Shown in pieces: positions 9,056-17,165 of a stretch of DNA of 52,750 bases; the first letter of the stretch is position 1; each line of letters begins with the position of its first letter. Source of the stretch: Lachnospiraceae bacterium (GTDB taxonomy: Bacteria; Bacillota; Clostridia; Lachnospirales; Lachnospiraceae); the NCBI GenBank assembly GCA_029099805.1, contig JAQXOR010000175.1:1-52750 (forward strand), written 5' to 3'. The notes under the pieces were generated by a model. That model was not told the origin of the DNA. It did no database searches and saw nothing but the letters and a program-made list of their open reading frames with translations. The position numbers were made by a program, and so were the translations under genes.

Positions 9056-9839
9056 CTGACACCTCTGTTTTGAAATAATCTCTTTGTTCCTCCGTCCGAA
9101 ATCCGAGTTTCCTGTATAAGTGCTCCGCCGGTTCGTTCCGGGACGATACCTGCAGGCGCATGATTGCACCCTCATATTGTACGTAGTCCCCGGCTATTGC
9201 CTTCAAAAGAGCAGTAGCCATCCCTTTCCTTCGAAATGCTTCCTTTGTTTTTAATCCGAACAAATAGCATTGCTTTCCGCCATCCATCGGCAGAATACGG
9301 CATTCCGCAGCCTCCTGCCCGGCCACTGACAAGGCATACCGAACGGTTCCGTCCCCCTCCGGCGACGCCTCTTTTTTTATCGAAAAATTCTGTTCTGCAT
9401 CTCTTACTTCCTTTGCAGCAAGCACACACATCTCATTGCATAACATATATTCCGACCAGTCATAGGTAAAGTTTACCCCGTCTACTTTCCCGAAATCGAA
9501 TTCATAGACCGGATTTCTGACCGTATGAATCTGATTCACCCCGACCCGGTGACATTCCTTTAACGCCCGCAGAAACAGCGGCGACACAGCATTTTTTCCG
9601 GGCACGAACTCCGCCACCGTAATCTCCGCATGCTCCTCATCCGGAAAAAAAACCGTCAAAAGCCCTTCGGGACGCAGCCTGCTTTTAGAAAAGAAAAAGC
9701 AGTCCGCATCGGACAACGCATTCATCTCATTCTCCAAAAAAAGCGAAGCTGACACTCCGCCCCGCCTCTTTGCCTCTTCTGTCTTTTTTTGCAGTCGTTT
9801 CTGTTCCCACCGAGTGAGTCTGTTTGCCATTCGTATCAT
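9045..9839 (-). CDS. GNAT family N-acetyltransferase
   Basis: Protein of 264 residues whose C-terminal half is a GNAT domain: TKEAFRRKGMATALLKAIAG gives the acetyl-CoA pyrophosphate-binding loop (R-R-x-G-x-A) and NEPAEHLYRKLGF is the typical closing beta-alpha motif. The N-terminal half (residues 1-140) has no recognisable domain and may be a degenerate second GNAT repeat. The start is taken as ATG 9839 (MIRMANRLTRWEQ) because GGGAG lies seven bases upstream; a TTG at 9863 is an alternative. Its stop overlaps the tadA start by 11 bases. The substrate cannot be predicted; small-molecule or peptide acetylation are both open. Confidence 0.85.
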   Translation of the reverse strand: MIRMANRLTRWEQKRLQKKTEEAKRRGGVSASLFLENEMNALSDADCFFFSKSRLRPEGLLTVFFPDEEHAEITVAEFVPGKNAVSPLFLRALKECHRVGVNQIHTVRNPVYEFDFGKVDGVNFTYDWSEYMLCNEMCVLAAKEVRDAEQNFSIKKEASPEGDGTVRYALSVAGQEAAECRILPMDGGKQCYLFGLKTKEAFRRKGMATALLKAIAGDYVQYEGAIMRLQVSSRNEPAEHLYRKLGFRTEEQRDYFKTEVSDGK

Positions 9840-9880
9840 ACTATGTCTCCCGCCTTGCGTCAAATCATTTCCTACTGAAA

Positions 9881-9909
9881 ATCATAGCATATACCGTATA
9901 AAAAACCAA
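9881..9909 (-). promoter_or_regulatory. Candidate sigma-A promoter of GNAT-tadA
   Basis: Minus-strand TTGGTT (9904-9909), 17-base spacer, TATGAT (9881-9886), 42 bases before the GNAT start. It lies back to back with the plus-strand promoter at 9949-9977. Confidence 0.55.
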
Positions 9910-9948
9910 CCACAAAACGAAATAATTTCTTAATCTTTTTTCCGCTTC

Positions 9949-9977
9949 TTGCAGTCCGGTTTTGTTTGTGCTATGCT
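9949..9977 (+). promoter_or_regulatory. Candidate sigma-A promoter of the LTA-synthase-like gene
   Basis: TTGCAG (9949-9954), 17-base spacer, TATGCT (9972-9977), 38 bases before the ATG at 10016. Divergent from the GNAT promoter with about 40 bases between the -35 boxes. Confidence 0.6.
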
Positions 9978-10015
9978 ATACAGGGTTCATGTAGTTTTGT
10001 TTCGTGGGAGGGATT

Positions 10016-12139
10016 ATGAACATTTCAAAATATAGAACCATCTTTCAAAATCTGCTCATTCAGCTTCGGCTTTTTGCCGCAGAATGCCTTTTACCTGCGG
10101 CCTTACTAAACCTGTGCATTGAAGCCTTTTCCAGAGAGTCGGTCATCCTGCCGTTTTTTTATCTGTTTCGGTCCCCGCTCGTTTTTTGTTATAATACCCT
10201 GCTCATCTGTGCAACCCTTTCCGTTTCTTTCTTTTTTGTAAGACGAAGGTTTGTACGGTTCTTTTTATCCGCGCTTTGGATTGCAGTGGGCTTTACAGAT
10301 TTTGTATTACTGCAGTTCCGTACCACACCTTTTACCGCAGTCGACCTTCTCCTGCTGGATTCGGCATTTTCCATCATGCGTCATTACCTTTCTGTTTTTC
10401 AGATTATCCTGATTGTACTTGCCGTATTATTCGTCATCGCGGTAGGCGTCTTTCTTTTTTTACGTACGAAAAAGGAAACCACCGGAACCTCCCGTATCTA
10501 TGCCGGACTCGTATTCGGATTATTCCTTCTGGCAAGCATCTTTTCCACCAGACTTTTTGTTTCCTGCGGCATTTTGGAGCGGAACTTCGGCAATCTGGCG
10601 CAGGGGTTTCATACAAACGGTCTTCCGTACTGTTTCTTTTCCAGTATTTTTAATACCGGTATTTCAAAGCCGGTCTCCTACTCGGAGGACGAAATCGACC
10701 GTATTATTTCCTCTATCACCGGTTCTCCTTCCGCTACATCGACACCTTCGGCTGATACCGTCACCCCTCCTGTTTCGACTCCCCCGGCAACCACACCGGT
10801 ACCGGAGCCGGCGCTTACACCGGAGCCTGCCGCGGGTCCTCCGAACTTTATTTTTTTACAGCTGGAGTCCTTTTTTGACCCGCTGTATATTACCGGAGCA
10901 GCCTTCTCGGAGGATCCCGTCCCGAATTTCCGTCGTATGAAGGAGCAGTATTCCTCCGGCTTTTTGAGGGTACCTTCCATCGGTGCGGGTACCGCCAATA
11001 CTGAATTTGAACTGTTAACCGGCATTAATCTTGACTTTTTCGGTCCGGGCGAATACCCCTATAAAACAGTGCTGAAGGATACCGTTTGTGAAAGTATTGC
11101 CTATAATCTTTCCGCGCTCGGACTGACCGCGCACGCCATACACAACAACGACGGTACTTTTTACGGACGGAATACCGTATTTTCCCGGCTCGGATTTCAT
11201 ACCTTTACTCCGATTGAGTATATGGGGACCTACCGCACAACACCGCTCGGATGGGCAAAGGATGAAATATTAACTCCGCAAATTTTAAAAGCACTCTCCT
11301 CCACGGACGGCCGCGATTTTATTTATGCCATCTCTGTTCAGGGACACGGGGCTTATCCGGAAGAAGCCGTTATCGAGAATCCGGCAATTACTATCACCTC
11401 CTTACCGGAGGAGCTGTCTGATTCCTATTACGGTCTGCTCTACTATGTCAACCAACTGTACGAGATGGACCGCTTCATTGCCCAACTGACCGCTTCTTTG
11501 GAAGCTTATGAGGAGGAGATAGTTCTTGTGCTGTATGGGGACCACCTGCCTGCGTTTCCGTTTACAGAGGAGCTTTTGGCAAACGGTTCCGTCTATGAAA
11601 CCGAATATGTAATCTGGTCCAATCATTCTTCCGGGGAGCCGGTCAGAAAGGATTTGGAAGCATATGCTCTTTCGGCACATGTCTTAGATTGTTATGATAT
11701 CCATGAAGGACTGTTCACACGGTTCCATCAGACCCGGGCGGATTCCGAAACCTATCTCGCAGATATGGAGCTTTTGGCATATGATGTGTTGTACGGGGCT
11801 TCCGAAAGTTATGACGGTGAAATACCGTATCAAGAGACCGAGCTGCAATTCGGTATAGAACCGATTACGATTCGGAAAGCACTGATCCAGAACAATCTTG
11901 AGGATTACTTCTGCCTGTTTGTTAACGGCGACCATTTTACACCATACAGTATTGCATACATCAATGATAAAAAGTGTACCACAACCTATATAAACTCACA
12001 GCTGCTCTCCGTCACGGGTTTTAAGCCGGCCGAATCACTTACCATAAGCATCGCACAGGTCGGTACGGATTCTCATCCGCTTTCCTTTTCGGAACCGATT
12101 ACTATCTCGGTTCCTATGGATGCTTATCCGCAAGACTGA
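10016..12139 (+). CDS. LTA synthase / sulfatase-family membrane phosphoglycerol transferase
   Basis: LtaS-family enzyme of 707 residues, expected to move glycerolphosphate from phosphatidylglycerol to a cell-envelope acceptor outside the membrane. Five hydrophobic segments lie within residues 20-185. A Pro/Thr/Ser-rich linker follows (about 237-275). The extracellular catalytic domain starts at PNFIFLQLESF with metal ligand Glu284 and nucleophile Thr326 in GAGTANTEFELLTG. Later hallmarks are the SVQGHGAYPEE stretch and VLYGDHLPAF (Asp-His metal ligands). Classical LtaS is about 640 residues; the excess is the linker and a roughly 90-residue C-terminal tail of unknown role. The ATG at 10016 follows GGGAGGG; the frame is open to a GTG at 10004. 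It may be an LTA synthase or a modifier of another polymer; the acceptor cannot be read from sequence. Confidence 0.88.
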   Translation: MNISKYRTIFQNLLIQLRLFAAECLLPAALLNLCIEAFSRESVILPFFYLFRSPLVFCYNTLLICATLSVSFFFVRRRFVRFFLSALWIAVGFTDFVLLQFRTTPFTAVDLLLLDSAFSIMRHYLSVFQIILIVLAVLFVIAVGVFLFLRTKKETTGTSRIYAGLVFGLFLLASIFSTRLFVSCGILERNFGNLAQGFHTNGLPYCFFSSIFNTGISKPVSYSEDEIDRIISSITGSPSATSTPSADTVTPPVSTPPATTPVPEPALTPEPAAGPPNFIFLQLESFFDPLYITGAAFSEDPVPNFRRMKEQYSSGFLRVPSIGAGTANTEFELLTGINLDFFGPGEYPYKTVLKDTVCESIAYNLSALGLTAHAIHNNDGTFYGRNTVFSRLGFHTFTPIEYMGTYRTTPLGWAKDEILTPQILKALSSTDGRDFIYAISVQGHGAYPEEAVIENPAITITSLPEELSDSYYGLLYYVNQLYEMDRFIAQLTASLEAYEEEIVLVLYGDHLPAFPFTEELLANGSVYETEYVIWSNHSSGEPVRKDLEAYALSAHVLDCYDIHEGLFTRFHQTRADSETYLADMELLAYDVLYGASESYDGEIPYQETELQFGIEPITIRKALIQNNLEDYFCLFVNGDHFTPYSIAYINDKKCTTTYINSQLLSVTGFKPAESLTISIAQVGTDSHPLSFSEPITISVPMDAYPQD

Positions 12140-12257
12140 TATTCTCATCATTTTGTGAGAAGTCAATCGCAATAAATGAGTGGTGATTTTCCATGCGATA
12201 TGATAGAATGAATCCGTGCGCAGCCTTCTGCCACACTATTTTTAAGGAGGTTTTCCC

Positions 12258-14066
12258 ATGAAAAAGAAGATTCAGGTATTGCTTTCCATGGTCCTTGCCG
12301 CGGCATTACTTACCGCATGTAATAAACCTGCGGGACCGTCCGATACCGATATTACCCCTACAGTTGCAGTAACGGATGTGACCGAAGCACCTGCAACCGA
12401 AGCACCCGTACCGACCGAGGCACCGACTGCTGAGCCTCTGCCGACACCTACTCCGGCTCCGACTGCGACCCCGCGTCCGGATATTTCCGGTATCAGCCTA
12501 AAGGACATCTACAGTGATTATTTTATGATTGGAACCATCTATACCCGTACCATCGATTCCGGAAAAGATAACGAGCTGATTAAGCAGCACTTTAATGTCA
12601 TCACTCCGGAAAATCTGATGAAGCCGGAATATATGCAGCGCCCGCAGGGCACCTTCAATTTCGGTGAATCCGACCATATGATGAGTATTGCCGAGCGTGA
12701 CGGTCTGTCTGTAGTCGGTCATACCCTCGCATGGCACAACCAGACCGGTGATTTCCTCGGCGTCAAGAATAAAGAGGGACAGCCGGTAACACGCGAAGAA
12801 GCTATTTTACAGTTACGTGACCACATCTACGGTGTAGCCGGACAGTATAAAGGCAAAATTCATTCCTGGGATGTCTTAAACGAAGCAATTCGCGACGGTG
12901 CAAAGCTGCCGGATGACGGTGACTGGACCACCTGCCTGCGCGAAACCCAGTGGACACGTTCTATCGGACCGGAATACGTTGCCATGGCATTTCAGTTTGC
13001 TCACGAGGCAGATCCGGATGCTCTTTTGTATTACAACGATTATAATTTAAATATTGCCGACAAGGCTGAAATTGTTGCTGCAATGGTAAGCGACCTGCGT
13101 TCCGAAGGTGTTCCGATTCACGGCATCGGTATGCAGGCTCACTACAGCACTCAGACGACACTTGGTTCTGTCCGTAACAGCTTAAAGCTGTTCTCCCAGA
13201 TTGACGGTATCGTCATTTCCATTACCGAGCTGGATCTGGGCGTTCCGAATATCAACGGAAAGCTCTCCGCACAGAACGAAAAGAAACAGGCTCTCCATCT
13301 TGCAAAGCTGTTTAACATTTACAAGGAATATGCTGATATTATTGAGCGTGTTACCTTCTGGGGCTATCGTGACGATACCAGCTGGCGTAACGAGGACTGT
13401 CCTCTTCTTTTCAACAAGGATCTGTCCCCGAAGGAGGCTTTCTTTGCAGTCGCTGACCCGGATGCTTATCTCGCAGCCGCAGAAGCAGAGGAAACCGTTG
13501 TTGCCCGCAGAGCCACAGCGGAATACGGCACACCGGAAATTGATGGTACAAAGGATGCCATCTGGTTAACCAACAGCATGCCATATTCCATCAATACGCC
13601 GCTCTTTGCATGGCAGGGCGCTACCGGCACTGTCCGCGTTTTATGGGATGAGAAGTACATCTATACGCTTTTTGAGGTAGAGGACAGCACCAAAAATGCC
13701 GATTCCCCGAACAAATACGAACAGGATTCCATCGAGTTTTTCCTGGATGAGGAGAACATGAAGGAAGACTACTTTACCGACCTGGCCGGTCAATACCGTG
13801 TGAACTACAAGGGAGAGCTTTCCTTCGGTACTGTTCCTACTACGGAAGGGGTAAAGGCTGCTGCTTCCGAGACAGCAAAGGGATATATCATTGAGCTTGC
13901 GGTACCACTTAAGAATACTCCTTCTGCCGGAAAAGTTCTCGGCTTTGAAGCACAGATTAATGACAGCAATTTAATGGGGGTTCGTCAGAGTGTAATGAAG
14001 TTTAATGATACGACAGACAACTCCTATATGTCCACCTCTCTTTGGGGCGAATTACTTTTAAAGTAA
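12258..14066 (+). CDS. GH10 endo-1,4-beta-xylanase lipoprotein with C-terminal CBM9-like module
   Basis: Secreted, lipid-anchored xylanase of 602 residues. A lipoprotein signal ends at LLTAC (Cys21), followed by an acidic Thr/Pro linker to about residue 75. The GH10 barrel runs from about 78 to 405, with WHN (His160) and the acid/base Glu209 in HSWDVLNEAIRD. The nucleophile Glu324 sits in SITELDLG, and VTFWGYRDDTSWR is the closing strand. Residues 420-602 resemble CBM9: EIDGTKDAIW, then YIYTLFEVEDSTK and the DSIEFFLDEEN strand. The start has AAGGAGG at ideal spacing. It would cleave internal xylan bonds at the cell surface, releasing oligosaccharides for import. No transporter or side-chain enzyme lies beside it, so it is not in a typical xylan utilisation locus. 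A strong hairpin at 14103-14181 ends the unit. Confidence 0.95.
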   Translation: MKKKIQVLLSMVLAAALLTACNKPAGPSDTDITPTVAVTDVTEAPATEAPVPTEAPTAEPLPTPTPAPTATPRPDISGISLKDIYSDYFMIGTIYTRTIDSGKDNELIKQHFNVITPENLMKPEYMQRPQGTFNFGESDHMMSIAERDGLSVVGHTLAWHNQTGDFLGVKNKEGQPVTREEAILQLRDHIYGVAGQYKGKIHSWDVLNEAIRDGAKLPDDGDWTTCLRETQWTRSIGPEYVAMAFQFAHEADPDALLYYNDYNLNIADKAEIVAAMVSDLRSEGVPIHGIGMQAHYSTQTTLGSVRNSLKLFSQIDGIVISITELDLGVPNINGKLSAQNEKKQALHLAKLFNIYKEYADIIERVTFWGYRDDTSWRNEDCPLLFNKDLSPKEAFFAVADPDAYLAAAEAEETVVARRATAEYGTPEIDGTKDAIWLTNSMPYSINTPLFAWQGATGTVRVLWDEKYIYTLFEVEDSTKNADSPNKYEQDSIEFFLDEENMKEDYFTDLAGQYRVNYKGELSFGTVPTTEGVKAAASETAKGYIIELAVPLKNTPSAGKVLGFEAQINDSNLMGVRQSVMKFNDTTDNSYMSTSLWGELLLK

Positions 14067-14102
14067 TCGTTTCAACCGAATAGAATATCACCGATGCTTT
14101 TG

Positions 14103-14181
14103 GAGGCTGCTGCATAAATGATGGATTTCCTGTTCAAGGGAGCAGGACCACATCTTTCCTATATGCGGCAGCCTCTTTTTT
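14103..14181 (+). terminator. Branched hairpin with U tract after the xylanase gene
   Basis: GAGGCTGCTGCATA (14103-14116) pairs with TATGCGGCAGCCTC (14162-14175) through 14 pairs, one of them G-T, followed by six T residues. The 45-base interior contains its own TCCTGTT/AGCAGGA hairpin, so the whole is a branched terminator rather than a simple stem-loop. Confidence 0.75.
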
Positions 14182-14351
14182 ATACCGGAAGTTTCGTTTT
14201 GTGAATTTTTTCGGAATTCTATTTTTTTCTATAGCTTTTTTTTCAGTTTCACGATATACTGTGGAAAGGAATCCCCCCGGCAGAAGCTCTCCGGGAACCA
14301 TAAATCAGCAAACGATACCGGTATATCCGGTCTTTAGAAAGGGTTAGTACA

Positions 14352-15389
14352 ATGAAAAAAAGATTTTTAGCAATTACAACAATCTCTGTTCTGCTCCTGT
14401 CCTCTTTTACGGCATGCTCCAAAAGCAAAGACGAGAAGGACACTACTCCGGATGCAACACCTACTGCCACTGCTTCCGTTTCCAACGACTCTTCTGCAGA
14501 TGAAGAGCTCACCCTGGATACGGAAAATGCCGAAATAGAAACCATTTCTTTAGGCGGCACTTTTTCCCGCGCCAATGGTGGTCTTTCCTTCTTTATTACC
14601 GAGAAGGGCTGGGAAGTATCCGGCTATCATTTTTTGGCAGACGTAACCTCCTCAGCCGGACCGGTTATTCTGTCCGGTACCACCACGATGGGAGACGGAC
14701 CGGTTTTCCTTTATTCCGATGAGGAAAATGAAGTGTCCTTTACGTTCAGTGCTGATTCTGTCACTGTTGCTGTAACCAAAGGAACTGCCTATCAAATATT
14801 TGAAGGCTCCTTTTCGCGTGTTGCAGAGACAGAACCACAGCCGGAAATCCTTTCTCCGAAGGAAGGGTCTTCTTTAGAGCTTTTGGGCCGTGTCGCACTT
14901 ACCCACTATATGTTGAAGGCAGAAGGAATTCCGGAATGCATGATTAATCTTTCCGAGATATCCTTTGATAATGCAACCATGGAAAAGTTTCTTCTTACCT
15001 ACACAAATTTATTCCTTTCTACCAGGGCATCCTTTTTCCCTGAAATTGCAGACGGCATTTTCTGTACCATTACAAAGGATGAACTAAACGAACTGTTTCT
15101 TACTGCCTCTGCCGGTGCTTTTGATGCTTCTGCATTTGACGGCACTGCAGCAGATATTGTTCTCAAAGAGAACACCTACTATGTTCCTTGCAACGGTACA
15201 TTTGCCGGCGGACTCACCGTTGAAACACTTGACCAGGCACTTGTTTCCGATGCCCTGACCATTTGCGGTGTTGTAGGGAAAGCAGACGGTACCCGCTATA
15301 CTGTCGAGATGACTCTGTCTACCTCGGAAGACGTATCCTCTGCTACCGGTGTACGTATTGATACCGTAACCTATACGTTAGCTCAGTAA
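14352..15389 (+). CDS. Lipoprotein of unknown function
   Basis: Unrecognised lipoprotein of 345 residues. The signal MKKRFLAITTISVLLLSS ends at a lipobox FTAC (Cys22), followed by a Lys/Asp then Thr/Ala/Ser-rich spacer to about residue 55. The remainder alternates short beta-type strands (LSFFITEKGWEVSGYHFLAD, PVFLYSDEENEVSFTFSADS) and has no enzyme motif. A second region from about 165 contains helical text (VALTHYMLKAEGIPECMINL) and another beta region. Two beta domains joined by a helix are a fair reading. The gene stands alone between the xylanase terminator and its own hairpin at 15452, with AAAGGG nine bases before the ATG. A role in envelope sensing or binding is possible but unsupported. 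Confidence 0.8.
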   Translation: MKKRFLAITTISVLLLSSFTACSKSKDEKDTTPDATPTATASVSNDSSADEELTLDTENAEIETISLGGTFSRANGGLSFFITEKGWEVSGYHFLADVTSSAGPVILSGTTTMGDGPVFLYSDEENEVSFTFSADSVTVAVTKGTAYQIFEGSFSRVAETEPQPEILSPKEGSSLELLGRVALTHYMLKAEGIPECMINLSEISFDNATMEKFLLTYTNLFLSTRASFFPEIADGIFCTITKDELNELFLTASAGAFDASAFDGTAADIVLKENTYYVPCNGTFAGGLTVETLDQALVSDALTICGVVGKADGTRYTVEMTLSTSEDVSSATGVRIDTVTYTLAQ

Positions 15390-15419
15390 TTTTCTGTAGC
15401 TTTCTTTTGAAATTTACTC

Positions 15420-15448
15420 TTTACAAATTCTATAAAGTCATGTAAACT
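15420..15448 (+). promoter_or_regulatory. Candidate promoter for the FMN riboswitch-ribU transcript
   Basis: TTTACA (15420-15425), exactly 17 bases, TAAACT (15443-15448). Transcription would start near 15455, inside the 5' arm of the hairpin at 15452-15480, so this promoter's transcript would carry an incomplete hairpin. There is no other plausible promoter between that hairpin and the riboswitch. Confidence 0.4.
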
Positions 15449-15451
15449 ATG

Positions 15452-15485
15452 CGTGCAGGCATTTTCAAAATGCTTGCACGTTTTT
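15452..15485 (+). terminator. Intrinsic terminator after the unknown lipoprotein gene
   Basis: CGTGCAGGCATTTT pairs with AAAATGCTTGCACG across a one-base gap in the written sequence (a few terminal pairs open to form the loop), with one G-T pair, followed by TTTTT at 15481-15485. It stops transcripts from 14352-15389. Confidence 0.8.
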
Positions 15486-15513
15486 GCAGGCTCGCGCTTT
15501 GCGCTTGCCTCTG

Positions 15514-15645
15514 CTTTTGGGACAGGTGAGGTCGTATGACCGATTCCTGACCGGTGGTATAGTCCACGAACTCCGAAAGGGAGCCGAACCGGTGCGACTT
15601 TTGTCAATTCCGGTACCGACGGTATAGTCCGGATGGGAAAAAGGA
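15514..15645 (+). ncRNA. FMN riboswitch (RFN element)
   Basis: The element carries the diagnostic conserved blocks: GACCGGTGGTATAGTCCACGA (from 15549), GAACCGGTGCGAC, and ACCGACGGTATAGTCCGGAT (15615-15634), ending GGGAAAAAGGAGG. The P1 strand CTTTT at 15514-15518 can pair with the AAAAG next to the Shine-Dalgarno, and CCTC just upstream can pair with its GAGG. FMN binding would therefore directly mask the ribosome binding site of ribU, pointing to translational control; no separate terminator hairpin follows. Placement before a riboflavin transporter agrees with known RFN biology. Confidence 0.95.
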
Positions 15646-15655
15646 GGATATATCT

Positions 15656-16285
15656 ATGAATCAAACCAAAAGAAGTAACACGCAAACCATCTCAACCACA
15701 GCCAAACTTACCATCACGGCAATGTTTGGTGCTCTCGCAGCAATTCTTATGCTGTTTGAACTCCCCATCTTTTTTACATTACCTTTCATTAAGCTGGACT
15801 TCTCTGATATTCCGGTTATTTTAGGTGCATATATGTTAGGTCCGCTCTGGGGATGTGTCATCGGATTGATTAAGGTTGCACTGAATTTTGTGCTGAACGG
15901 TACGGTTACCGGAGGGATCGGCGAATTGGCAAATCTTTTATTTACGCTTGCCTATGTGCTTCCGGCCGGCTTTATCTACCGGTTCAAGCGCACAAAGTCG
16001 GGAGCAGTTATCAGCCTGGTTGTTTCCATCCTGTTTGCGTCCGTGTTTGCCGTTATCCTGGACTGGATTCTCGTATTCCCGGTATACATGAAGGCATTTC
16101 ATCTTGATATGGAGGCAATTCTTGGAATGGCTGTTGCAAACAACTCCCTTGTAAAGAATGAGGCAACACTGATGTGGCTCTCTGTATTTCCGGCAAACCT
16201 GCTGAAATACACCTGCGCTTCCATCATCACCTTCTTTGTGTATTCACCGCTTCGGAAGCTGATTAACTCCGTTACTCACAAATAG
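15656..16285 (+). CDS. ribU: RibU riboflavin ECF transporter substrate-binding (S) component
   Basis: Integral membrane S component of 209 residues that binds riboflavin and works with a shared energy-coupling module (EcfAAT) encoded elsewhere. It has about six hydrophobic helices. The N-terminal TAMFGALAAILMLFELPIFF and LDFSDIPVILGAYMLGPLWG are typical of RibU, the latter with the SDIP-type loop. The FMN riboswitch directly upstream identifies the ligand with good confidence. GGAGG lies eight bases before the ATG and is part of the switch. Its last 10 bases overlap the last 10 of rsmA on the opposite strand, so the two transcripts are antisense at their 3' ends. Confidence 0.93.
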   Translation: MNQTKRSNTQTISTTAKLTITAMFGALAAILMLFELPIFFTLPFIKLDFSDIPVILGAYMLGPLWGCVIGLIKVALNFVLNGTVTGGIGELANLLFTLAYVLPAGFIYRFKRTKSGAVISLVVSILFASVFAVILDWILVFPVYMKAFHLDMEAILGMAVANNSLVKNEATLMWLSVFPANLLKYTCASIITFFVYSPLRKLINSVTHK

Positions 16286-17142
16286 GAAATCACATTTGCA
16301 AGCTCCGCAAACTGCTGTAAGGTCAGCGTCTCCCCGCGCACGGTAGGCGCAAAACCGCACAGCTCAAGAAATTTTGTCACCTCATCCTTCGAAAAGGAAA
16401 GCTCCGGGGAATTGGTCAAACCGTTTACCAGTGTTTTTCTGCGCTGTGCAAAGGAGGCACGGATGAGTTTAAACAAAAGCTTCTCATCCGTCACCTCCAC
16501 CGGAGGCTTTTCATGCAGGGTCAGTCGTATGACTGCGGAGCCTACGTTCGGGCGCGGCATAAAGCAGTTCGGCGGCACATTTGCTGCAATATACGGCTTC
16601 GCATAATATTGTACTGCGAGAGACAGTGCACCGTAATCCTTGCTTCCCGGCCCCGCCTGCATACGGTCCGCCACCTCCTTCTGCACCATAACGGTAATGG
16701 AGGTCAACGGTACATCCGCTTCAAACAGCCCCATGATAATCGGCGTGGTAATGTAATACGGCAGATTTGCCACTACCTTAATCGTTTTCCCACCGTTTTC
16801 CTCGTCTGCAAGCTTTTTTAAATCCAGCTTCAACACATCCGCATTGATTACCTTTACATTGTCATAGGCGGCAAGCGTATCCTCCGTCAGAATCGGCATC
16901 AGATTCTTGTCGATTTCTACCGCAATGACCTTGCCCGCATTTTCACAAAGATACTGTGTCATCGTACCGATACCCGGACCGATTTCGAGCACACAGTCCT
17001 CCCGCGTAATCTCCGCCGCGCGAATAATTTTCTCCAGCACATGCGTATCAATTAAGAAATTCTGGCCGAACTTCTTCTGAAAATTAAACCCGTATTTATT
17101 TAGAATTTCTATTGTTTCTTTTGGATTTCCTAAGGTTGCCAT
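16276..17142 (-). CDS. rsmA: 16S rRNA dimethyladenosine transferase RsmA/KsgA
   Basis: SAM-dependent enzyme that dimethylates two adjacent adenosines (A1518/A1519 in E. coli numbering) near the 3' end of 16S rRNA during small-subunit maturation. The 288-residue protein shows KKFGQNFLIDTHVLEKI, the SAM-binding VLEIGPGIGTMTQYL, and catalytic-loop VVANLPYYITTPIIM (NLPY). FAQRRKTLVNGL closes the C-terminal region. The ATG at 17142 is used because AAAGGA lies upstream and the KsgA family starts here; the frame is open 61 codons further but that text is shadow sequence over the tatD end. The gene follows tatD by 23 bases, the common Firmicute arrangement. Confidence 0.97.
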   Translation of the reverse strand: MATLGNPKETIEILNKYGFNFQKKFGQNFLIDTHVLEKIIRAAEITREDCVLEIGPGIGTMTQYLCENAGKVIAVEIDKNLMPILTEDTLAAYDNVKVINADVLKLDLKKLADEENGGKTIKVVANLPYYITTPIIMGLFEADVPLTSITVMVQKEVADRMQAGPGSKDYGALSLAVQYYAKPYIAANVPPNCFMPRPNVGSAVIRLTLHEKPPVEVTDEKLLFKLIRASFAQRRKTLVNGLTNSPELSFSKDEVTKFLELCGFAPTVRGETLTLQQFAELANVISYL

Positions 17143-17165
17143 CGATGTCCTTTCTGTACCGTCTC

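Noticed and set aside
12142..12161. Terminator after the LTA-synthase-like gene (TTCTCA/TGAGAA hairpin)
   Set aside because: The stem is only six bases and no U tract follows. Termination here is not supported.
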